The position numbers were made by a program, and so were the translations under genes. Of a stretch of DNA of 19,148 nt, positions 13,616-19,148 are shown one piece after another. This DNA comes from Caulobacteraceae bacterium (lineage in GTDB: Bacteria > Pseudomonadota > Alphaproteobacteria > Caulobacterales > Caulobacteraceae), in contig PLFA01000080.1 in the NCBI GenBank assembly GCA_003136615.1, forward strand, positions 480 through 19,627, written 5' to 3'. The stretch's first letter is position 1; each line of letters starts with the position of its first letter. The notes under the pieces are model-generated. The model was not told the DNA's origin. It saw only the letters and a program-made list of their open reading frames with translations, and made no database searches.

Positions 13616-15240
13616 GTGAGGCTCACCACATGGTCGGCGGCGCGGGCGAGCGCGGGGGAATGGGTGGCGACGATCACGGTGCGCTCAGGGGTGAGCCCGC
13701 AGATAAGGGCGATAAACTCCGCCTCGGCGGCCGCGTCGAGGTCGGCGGTGGGCTCATCGAGAAGCAGAAGGGGCGAGGGCTTGAGAAGGGCCCGCGCCAG
13801 GGCGAGCCGGCGCCTTTCGCCCCCGGAGAGCCCTGATCCCCGTTCGTCCAGCACCGTGTCCGCGCCGCCCGCCCGGCCGGCGAGGGCTTTTGCGAGACCC
13901 ACCCGCTCGGCCATCTCCAAGGCCTGGGCGGGCGTGACGTCGGGCCCCGCGGCCATCAGGTTTTCCAACAGGGTTCCCGGCAGGAAGGCCGGGGCCTGGC
14001 CGGCCCACGCGGCCTTGGCCAGGGCGCCTGGCGCCAGGGCGTGTCCGGCGATCTCGACCTGGCCCGCGCTAGCCGGCGTCAGGCCGAGGATCGCCGCCAG
14101 GAGGGTGGATTTGCCCGTTCCCGTTGGACCTGTGATGACGGTGAGGGCCCCGGCCGGCGCCTCAGCGTTCAGCGGCCCAAGCTGCGTCCCGCCCAGGCTG
14201 AGGGTCAGGCCTGAAAGGCGCACCGCGGGCGCGCAAGGTTCGGGGATGGCCAGGTCCCCAGGATCGGGCTCAGGCGCGGCCTGTGCCTCCAGGAGGGGGC
14301 GCAGACGGGCGGCGGCGGCCTCGCCCAGTTGTTTCTCATGATAGGCGGCGGCGAGGCGCCGCAAGGGGGCGTAGAGCTCCGGCGCCAGGGCCAGGGCGAT
14401 GAGGGCCCTACGGAAATCCAGGGTCTCGGGAACCTTGAACGGCAGCAAGCCCAAAAGGGAAAAACCGCAATAGACGGCCGTCAGGGCGACGGCCAGGGCG
14501 GCGAAAAACTCCAGCCCGGCGGACGAGATGAAGGCGATGCGAAGAACGCTTAAGGTCCGCGCGCTCACCTCCTCCGCCGCCGCCCCGACCCGGGCGGTCT
14601 CCGCCGCCTCGGCCTGGAAGGCCAGGATCACCGGCAGGGCGCGGACGCGGTCGACGAAGTATCCGGATAGACGGGAGAGGGCCGCGAACTGCCGGTCCGC
14701 CTCGACTCCGGCCGCGCCGCCGGCGAGCGCCATCACCGCGGCGAAGGGAATGAGAGTCGCCAGCAGCACCCCCGCGGCGATGGGACTGGCGAGGGCGACG
14801 ATGGCCGCGATAAGCAGCGGCGCGATCCGCGCCTCCCGGGCGGCGGGCGCGTAGCGACTGAAATAGCCCTCCACCGCCTCGACCTCGTCAAGAGCGGCGG
14901 CGACAGCTTCGCCGATTCCCTTGGCGTCGCCTCGTCCCCGCCCGAGCAAAGCCACGAGCACACGTCGGCGCAAGATCGCGGCCGCGCGGGCGGCGTGGCG
15001 AGAGGAGAGACGCGTGGACCCCCAGTCGGCGGCGGCCCGCACCGCCAGGGCCGTGATAAATCCCACCAGGGCCAGGGTGCGCCCGGGTCCCGCGAGAACG
15101 AAGGCCAGGGCGAGGGCGAAGCCGCCCGCGCCGACGGCGCCCACCACGGTCAAGGCCGACAGAGCGGCCGCGGGCGTATGAGCCTCCCGGCCCAGGGCCG
15201 CCAGCAAGCGGCGGTCGGCCCCGGGGTCGGCGGCGATCAT
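13612..15240 (-). CDS. cydD: Heterodimeric ABC exporter subunit CydD
   Basis: First half of the thiol exporter required for cytochrome bd maturation. It is 542 aa. The membrane domain occupies about 25-300 and includes the CydD-typical EAVEGYFSRYAPAA (121-134). The nucleotide-binding domain has Walker A GPTGTGKST (371-379), Q-loop region AGQAP (413-417), signature LSGGE (471-475), Walker B LLLLDEPTADLD (491-502) and the H-loop histidine H527. The ATG at 15240 has no good ribosome site, and no better in-frame start is seen. It is transcribed away from cydA across a 102-base gap and shares the ATGA junction with cydC. In many bacteria cydD, cydC, cydA and cydB are collinear. The divergent order here is a variant. 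Confidence 0.93.
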   Translation of the reverse strand: MIAADPGADRRLLAALGREAHTPAAALSALTVVGAVGAGGFALALAFVLAGPGRTLALVGFITALAVRAAADWGSTRLSSRHAARAAAILRRRVLVALLGRGRGDAKGIGEAVAAALDEVEAVEGYFSRYAPAAREARIAPLLIAAIVALASPIAAGVLLATLIPFAAVMALAGGAAGVEADRQFAALSRLSGYFVDRVRALPVILAFQAEAAETARVGAAAEEVSARTLSVLRIAFISSAGLEFFAALAVALTAVYCGFSLLGLLPFKVPETLDFRRALIALALAPELYAPLRRLAAAYHEKQLGEAAAARLRPLLEAQAAPEPDPGDLAIPEPCAPAVRLSGLTLSLGGTQLGPLNAEAPAGALTVITGPTGTGKSTLLAAILGLTPASAGQVEIAGHALAPGALAKAAWAGQAPAFLPGTLLENLMAAGPDVTPAQALEMAERVGLAKALAGRAGGADTVLDERGSGLSGGERRRLALARALLKPSPLLLLDEPTADLDAAAEAEFIALICGLTPERTVIVATHSPALARAADHVVSLT

Positions 15241-15288
15241 GGAATCCGCAGCCTGTAGAGGAGGAGTAGGTATGATCCGTCCCTTGCC

Positions 15289-15317
15289 GTGACATCCAGG
15301 TCGAAACTACCTATCTG
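15289..15317 (+). promoter_or_regulatory. Candidate promoter of cydABX
   Basis: GTGACA (15289-15294), 17 bases and TATCTG (15312-15317) form one possible register. TTGCCG (15284-15289), 17 bases and CTACCT (15307-15312) form another. Either gives a short leader before the ATG at 15343. No FNR box (TTGAT-N4-ATCAA) and no complete CRP site were found in the 102-base divergent region. Confidence 0.3.
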
Positions 15318-15342
15318 AGCGCGCGAAAGGTCACGAAGAAAC

Positions 15343-16908
15343 ATGGACGTCGTAGAGCTCTCCCGGCTGCAGTTCGCGCTGACGGCCATGTACCACTTTC
15401 TGTTCGTGCCCCTGACGCTGGGCCTCTCCTTCCTGCTCGTGATCATGGAGAGTGTCTATGTGATGACGGGCCGGCCGATCTGGCGGACGATCACGCGCTT
15501 CTGGGGGACCATCTTCGGAATCAATTTCGTGCTCGGCGTGGCCACGGGCCTGACCATGGAGTTCGAGTTCGGCACCAACTGGTCCTACTATTCGCAATAT
15601 GTGGGCGACGTGTTCGGCGCGCCCCTGGCCCTGGAAGGCCTCATGGCCTTTTTCCTGGAGGCCACCTTTGTCGGCCTGATGTTCTTCGGCTGGCAGAAAC
15701 TGTCCAAACAGGCCCATCTTGGCGTCACCTTCATGGTGGCCCTGGGCTCCAATCTCTCGGCCCTGTGGATCCTGATCGCCAATGGCTGGATGCAGGCGCC
15801 GGTGGGCGCGGCGTTCAATCCCAATACCCTGCGCATGGAGATCACGGACTTTAAGGCGGTGATCTTCAATCCCGTCGCTCAGGCCAAGTTCGTCCATACG
15901 GTGAGCGCGGGCTATGTCACGGCCTCCGTCTTCGTCCTTGGCGTTTCGGCTCTGATGCTGCTGTGGGGCAAGTGGCCCCGGGTCGCCAAGCGCTCCTTCA
16001 CCGTGGCCGCCGCGTTCGGTTTGGCGTCGGCCCTGTCGGTGGTCGTTCTGGGCGATGAGAGCGGCTACACCCTCACCGACAACCAGAGGATGAAACTGGC
16101 CGGGATCGAGGCCATGTGGCACACCGAACCGGCCCCCGCGGGTCTCACCTTGTTCGGAATCCCCGACCTTGCGACCCACACCACGCGTTTCGCGGTCAAG
16201 ATACCTTACGTTCTTGGCCTGATCTCCACGCGCAGTCTCGACAAGCCCGTCGCCGGCATCATCCCTCTCGTGGCCGAGGCGCGCGACCGCATCGCCAGCG
16301 GTCAAATCGCCTATGGCGCCGTGGAGCGGTTGAAAGTTGCGCCGGGTGACCTGACGGCCCGGGCCGCCTTCGCCCTGCACGGTCGTGATCTGGGCTATGG
16401 CCTCCTGCTCAAGCGCTATGTGGCCGACCCCCGGACCGCGAGTTCCGCGATGATCGACCGGGCCTCCTGGGACACGGTCCCCAATGTGCCGGTTCTCTTC
16501 TGGGCGTTCCGCGCCATGGCGGGAATTGGCTTTCTGCAGATCGCCGTCTTCGGCGCGGCCTTCATCATGGCCACCATGAGACGTTTCGACGCCAAGTGGC
16601 TGCTCTGGGCGGCCGTGGCCATGATCCCGCTCCCCTGGATCGCCGTGGAGGCAGGATGGGCGATCTCTGAGCTCGGGCGTCAGCCCTGGTCCGTGGATGG
16701 GGTGCTGCCGACCTTCCTGGCGGCCTCAAGCCTGAGCGTCGCCCAGGTCTGGACCACCATCGTGGGTTTCACCCTGCTCTACACCGCCCTGGCCGTGGTC
16801 GAGATTGGCTTGATCGTTCGGGTCATCCAACGCGGGCCCTACGCCAAGCATGAAGAGGCGCGCCCGCGTCCCGTCATCGGGTCCATCGCGTTGGCCCCGG
16901 CGGAGTAG
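15343..16908 (+). CDS. cydA: Cytochrome bd ubiquinol oxidase subunit I
   Basis: Catalytic subunit of the bd-type quinol:oxygen oxidoreductase in the inner membrane, a high-affinity oxidase used at low oxygen and under stress. It is 521 aa, with nine or so membrane helices. The haem ligands are present: H18 (b595), and H185 with M392 (b558). The conserved acids E98 and E106 sit in GAPLALEGLMAFFLEATFVGL. Each lies exactly one residue before its E. coli counterpart. The quinol loop is the long type, running from GDESGYTLTDNQRMKLAGIEA with K251 and E256 in the positions of E. coli K252/E257, through to GYGLLLKRY. It therefore belongs to the classical long-loop group rather than the CIO short-loop type. 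It is followed by cydB after six bases. Confidence 0.97.
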   Translation: MDVVELSRLQFALTAMYHFLFVPLTLGLSFLLVIMESVYVMTGRPIWRTITRFWGTIFGINFVLGVATGLTMEFEFGTNWSYYSQYVGDVFGAPLALEGLMAFFLEATFVGLMFFGWQKLSKQAHLGVTFMVALGSNLSALWILIANGWMQAPVGAAFNPNTLRMEITDFKAVIFNPVAQAKFVHTVSAGYVTASVFVLGVSALMLLWGKWPRVAKRSFTVAAAFGLASALSVVVLGDESGYTLTDNQRMKLAGIEAMWHTEPAPAGLTLFGIPDLATHTTRFAVKIPYVLGLISTRSLDKPVAGIIPLVAEARDRIASGQIAYGAVERLKVAPGDLTARAAFALHGRDLGYGLLLKRYVADPRTASSAMIDRASWDTVPNVPVLFWAFRAMAGIGFLQIAVFGAAFIMATMRRFDAKWLLWAAVAMIPLPWIAVEAGWAISELGRQPWSVDGVLPTFLAASSLSVAQVWTTIVGFTLLYTALAVVEIGLIVRVIQRGPYAKHEEARPRPVIGSIALAPAE

Positions 16909-16914
16909 GGCGTC

Positions 16915-18063
16915 ATGGCCCTTCCCCTGGATTATCCGACCCTGCGCGTCATCTGGTGGGCGCTCATGGGCGTTCTCCTGATCGGCTTCGCCCTGACGGA
17001 CGGTTTTGACCTCGGCGTTGCCTCGCTCCTCCCCTTCGTGGCGCGGAACGATGGCGAGCGGCGCATGGCGATCAACACCATCAGCGCCACCTGGGAAGGC
17101 AATCAGGTCTGGTTCATTCTCGGGGGCGGGGCGATCTTCGCCGCCTGGCCGCTGGTCTATGCGGTGAGTTTTTCCGGCTTTTACCTCGCCATGTTCGCCG
17201 TGCTCGCCGCGCTCATCCTGCGTCCCGTGGCGTTCAAATATCGCTCCAAGCGCCCGTCCCCGGTCTGGCGCGAAAGCTGGGACTGGGCGCTCTTCGTAGG
17301 CGGCTTCGCTCCGGCCCTGGTCTTCGGCGTGGCCGTGGGCAATGTGCTCCAGGGCCTTCCCTTCTCCTTCGATAGCGATCTGCGCGCGGCGTATCACGGA
17401 AGTTTCCTGGGTCTCTTCACCCCGTTCACCCTGGTCTGCGGCCTCCTCTCCGTGGCCATGCTCGTCACTCACGGCGCGGCCTGGCTGACCATGAAGGCCG
17501 AGCGCGGCGCGGTGCGGGATCGCGCCCGATTGATCGGAACCGCGGCGGCCCTGGCCGCCATGGCCCTCTTCGCCGTTGGCTATGTCTTCGTCGCCTTCGG
17601 GGGACTCGGCTTCAAGCTGGAGGGTTTGATCGCTCCGTCCGGCCCCTCCAATCCCCTGCGCGCCCTGGCCGTGGCCGCGCCGGGCGGCTGGCTGACGAAC
17701 TTTCACACCTATCCCTGGATGTGGACGGCCCCGGCCCTGGGCTTCGCGGGCGCGGCCCTGGCGCTGATCGGCATCCGGTCGGGGTGGGAATTTCCCGCCT
17801 TCGCCGGCTCCTCGCTCTCGGCCATCGGGATCATCTCCACCGTGGGGCTCTCGATGTTTCCCTTCATCCTGCCGAGCCGCCTGGACCCGGGCTCCAGCCT
17901 CACCGTCTGGAACGCCTCGTCCAGCCAGTCGACCCTGTTCACCATGCTGCTGGCCGTCGTGGTGTTCCTGCCTTTGATCCTGATCTACACCTCCTGGGCC
18001 TATAAGGTGATGTTCGGCCGCTCCTCCGTGGCCGCCCTGGCCACCGACCCAGACCTCTACTGA
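16915..18063 (+). CDS. cydB: Cytochrome bd ubiquinol oxidase subunit II
   Basis: Second core subunit of cytochrome bd. It packs against CydA and stabilises the haems. It is 382 aa against about 379 in E. coli, with about eight to nine membrane helices. Conserved features are GFALTDGFDLGV (D29, proton-channel region), TWEGNQVWFILGGGAIFAAWP (E61 replacing the aspartate found in E. coli, a conservative change), FSGFYLAMF and ALILRPVAFKYRSK. The C-terminal part ends with LIYTSWAYKVMFG. The ATG at 16915 follows the cydA stop by six bases with GGAG overlapping the cydA end, so the two are translated from one message. cydX follows after 23 bases. Confidence 0.97.
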   Translation: MALPLDYPTLRVIWWALMGVLLIGFALTDGFDLGVASLLPFVARNDGERRMAINTISATWEGNQVWFILGGGAIFAAWPLVYAVSFSGFYLAMFAVLAALILRPVAFKYRSKRPSPVWRESWDWALFVGGFAPALVFGVAVGNVLQGLPFSFDSDLRAAYHGSFLGLFTPFTLVCGLLSVAMLVTHGAAWLTMKAERGAVRDRARLIGTAAALAAMALFAVGYVFVAFGGLGFKLEGLIAPSGPSNPLRALAVAAPGGWLTNFHTYPWMWTAPALGFAGAALALIGIRSGWEFPAFAGSSLSAIGIISTVGLSMFPFILPSRLDPGSSLTVWNASSSQSTLFTMLLAVVVFLPLILIYTSWAYKVMFGRSSVAALATDPDLY

Positions 18064-18086
18064 GCCTCAAAGGAAAGGGCCCGCTT

Positions 18087-18206
18087 ATGTGGTACTTCAC
18101 CTGGATCCTGGGCGTCGGCCTGGCTGTGGCCTTCAGCATCCTCAATGGGATGTGGAACGAGTTTCACCTGAGCGATTCAGGCGACGAGGGCCTGGACGAC
18201 GACTGA
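18087..18206 (+). CDS. cydX: Cytochrome bd small subunit CydX
   Basis: A 39-aa single-pass membrane peptide beginning MWYFTWILGVGLAVAF, almost identical to the E. coli CydX start (MWYFAWILG), followed by NGMWNEFHL and an acidic tail (DEGLDDD). CydX binds CydA and stabilises the haem arrangement. Loss of it lowers bd oxidase activity in E. coli. AGGAAAGG at 18071-18078, eight bases upstream, is a strong ribosome site. It is the last gene of cydABX and is easily missed because of its size. Confidence 0.93.
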   Translation: MWYFTWILGVGLAVAFSILNGMWNEFHLSDSGDEGLDDD

Positions 18207-18239
18207 GACCGGCGTGATGTCTCATCTTGTGACGCGTCG

Positions 18240-18437
18240 TCAGAAGTAGCCGGACTCCGCGGAGTCGCGCACCTGGACGAGCCGCCCCTGACCGGCGGCG
18301 GCTCTGGCGCGCTTGGTGGCCGAGGCGGTGACCTCCGCCTTGTCCCGGGCGTGGTCGAGATACTGCCCCTCGTGCTCCACCGCCCAGGCGTCGCGATGGC
18401 GGACGATACGGAAAATCAGAGCACTCAACGGCTTCAT
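18240..18437 (-). CDS. Small DUF2188-like protein
   Basis: A 65-aa soluble protein with a pattern resembling DUF2188: FRIVRHRDAWAVEHEGQYLDHARDKAEVTASATKRARAA, then GQGRLVQVRDSAESGYF. In that family a short beta-hairpin with a conserved WAV is followed by a helix and a terminal strand. No function is known. GGAG abuts the ATG at 18437 with no spacing but lies nine bases before an in-frame TTG at 18428, so a 62-aa TTG-started product is equally plausible. It is convergent with cydX (33 bases apart) and follows the FKBP lipoprotein gene by 72 bases on the same strand. Family assignment is moderate, from pattern only. Confidence 0.6.
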   Translation of the reverse strand: MKPLSALIFRIVRHRDAWAVEHEGQYLDHARDKAEVTASATKRARAAAGQGRLVQVRDSAESGYF

Positions 18438-18509
18438 CTCCGCCGTCGGCAGATGACGGACGATCTCACAATGCGCGTTCTAGGCTAAAAAGGCCAGCGG
18501 CGCCGTGCT

Positions 18510-18983
18510 TCAGTGTCCAAAGGCGATGAGCTCGATCTTGAACTCAAGGACGCTGCCGGCAGGAATGGGTCCGGCGTCCTTATCACCATAGGCGAGAGAC
18601 GCGGGCGACCAGAGCTCCCAGGTGTCGCCGGGGCGCATGAGGGGGATCGCCTCCTGCCAGGCCGGGATCAGGCCGCCCAGGCGCATGGTGTCCGGCGCGC
18701 CACGGGCGAAGGAGGAATCGACGACCTGGCCGTTCAGCAGCTTCAGCTCATAATTGACCTTCACCGCGTCGTCGGGGCCAGGGTGTTGGCCGGTGGCCGG
18801 GCCTGAGGTGAGCACCTTATATTCGAGTCCCGAGGGGGTCACATGCACGCCGGGAGCCTTGGCGTTCTGTGCGAGGAAGGCCTGGCCCTTCGCGGCCGCA
18901 TCGCTGGCGGCGCCAGCAGGGGCGCAGGCGCCAAGCGTCAGGATCGCGGCGAGGGCGAGAATGGCGGGGATCTGGGAGGTCAT
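18510..18983 (-). CDS. FKBP-type peptidyl-prolyl isomerase lipoprotein
   Basis: A 157-aa lipoprotein. The signal peptide ends with the lipobox LGAC (C20). A short linker and a Mip-like segment (AKGQAFLAQNAKAPGVHVTPSGLEYKVL, about 31-58) lead into one FKBP domain at 70-155: VKVNYELKLLNGQVVDSSF, IPAWQEAIPLMRPGDTWELWSP, LAYGD and IPAGSVLEFKIEL. Residues I106, W109 and Y132 line the usual proline pocket. It would catalyse cis-trans proline isomerisation or act as a chaperone at the membrane in the periplasm. AAGGAAG upstream of the ATG is a good ribosome site and overlaps the stop codon of the acyl-CoA dehydrogenase gene, so the two are cotranscribed. Confidence 0.9.
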   Translation of the reverse strand: MTSQIPAILALAAILTLGACAPAGAASDAAAKGQAFLAQNAKAPGVHVTPSGLEYKVLTSGPATGQHPGPDDAVKVNYELKLLNGQVVDSSFARGAPDTMRLGGLIPAWQEAIPLMRPGDTWELWSPASLAYGDKDAGPIPAGSVLEFKIELIAFGH

Positions 18984-18992
18984 GAGACTTCC

Positions 18993-19148
18993 TTAAAGCT
19001 GTTTTCGGTAATCCACATCCTCCCAACTTATCGCCGAGAGTTCCTTCCGGCGGGGACCCAGATACCCGAACAGGAAGGCGGCGACTTTCCGCATCTGGAT
19101 CTCCTCCGACCCCTCGGTGATGCGATAGCGGCGGTGGTGGCGATAGAT
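18993..19148 (-). CDS. Acyl-CoA dehydrogenase, C-terminal end (5' part outside window)
   Basis: An open minus-strand frame enters from the window edge and ends at TAA 18995-18993, giving 51 residues. It reads RITEGSEEIQMRKVAAFLFGYLG, the classic acyl-CoA dehydrogenase C-terminus, in which the EGSEEIQ segment closes the FAD site of the neighbouring subunit. The substrate (straight or branched acyl-CoA) cannot be read from this piece. It ends nine bases before the FKBP gene. Confidence 0.85.
   Translation of the reverse strand: MYRHHRRYRITEGSEEIQMRKVAAFLFGYLGPRRKELSAISWEDVDYRKQL

Noticed and set aside
15241..15342. CRP-like half-sites (GTGAC near 15289, GGTCAC near 15329) and possible FNR boxes between cydD and cydA.
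   Set aside because: The half-sites are not spaced as a TGTGA-N6-TCACA operator, and no TTGAT-N4-ATCAA is present.
15331..17706. Long minus-strand open frames (349 and 326 codons) across cydA and cydB.
   Set aside because: They are antisense to certain genes, with highly charged, repetitive translations typical of GC-rich shadow frames.
18485..18509. Intrinsic terminator after the FKBP gene.
   Set aside because: A five-T run exists on the minus strand, but the stem before it is short and imperfect.

Overview
The window is high-GC, gene-dense chromosomal DNA from an alphaproteobacterium. An UrcA-family secreted protein, the -10 elements of the form TANAWC, and the general gene content point towards Caulobacterales or a close relative. 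That placement is inference, because no rRNA or other decisive marker is present. No insertion sequence, phage gene or CRISPR array was seen.

Layout. (1) 1-4453: the 3' end of infB (+), convergent with a class I/II aminotransferase that lies behind typA/bipA on the minus strand. (2) 4454-4909: a 456-base gap with no convincing protein gene. It holds a promoter and a strong intrinsic terminator on the plus strand, which together outline an unannotated small RNA of about 90 nt. (3) 4910-6179: an N-formylglutamate amidohydrolase (-) with a promoter so close to the ATG that its mRNA may be leaderless, then tRNA-Val(GAC) with its own promoter, then the remnant of a VOC/glyoxalase gene that has lost its middle. 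(4) 6252-10550: a DUF2844 secreted protein, a DUF3443 lipoprotein with pepsin-like DTGS/DSGSS motifs, mmsB starting at a TTG that overlaps the DUF3443 stop, and an APC-family permease. (5) 10680-11929: a secreted UrcA protein, a Crp-type regulator, and a short fragment of a class III nucleotide cyclase just upstream of the regulator. A near-perfect CRP operator lies in front of urcA. (6) 12026-18206: a cytochrome bd cluster in two divergent arms, cydD-cydC (-) and cydA-cydB-cydX (+), sharing a 102-base promoter region. CydX is only 39 aa. (7) 18240-19148: minus-strand genes for a small DUF2188-like protein, an FKBP-type lipoprotein and the C-terminus of an acyl-CoA dehydrogenase.

How the genes work together. 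CydA, CydB and CydX form the bd quinol oxidase, and CydD/CydC is the thiol exporter needed to assemble it. The regulator has a cNMP-pocket signature and a CRP-like recognition helix (R-E-x-x-x-R). The operator in front of the neighbouring urcA gene matches that helix and sits at the class II activation distance from a plausible -10. A cyclase remnant immediately upstream suggests that a cyclase gene once lay beside this regulator. DUF2844 and DUF3443 appear to be a two-gene secreted unit, with mmsB possibly translationally coupled to it.

Most worth following up: the small RNA, the regulator-operator-cyclase remnant group, the aspartic-protease-like architecture of the DUF3443 protein, and the collapsed VOC gene with its hairpin.
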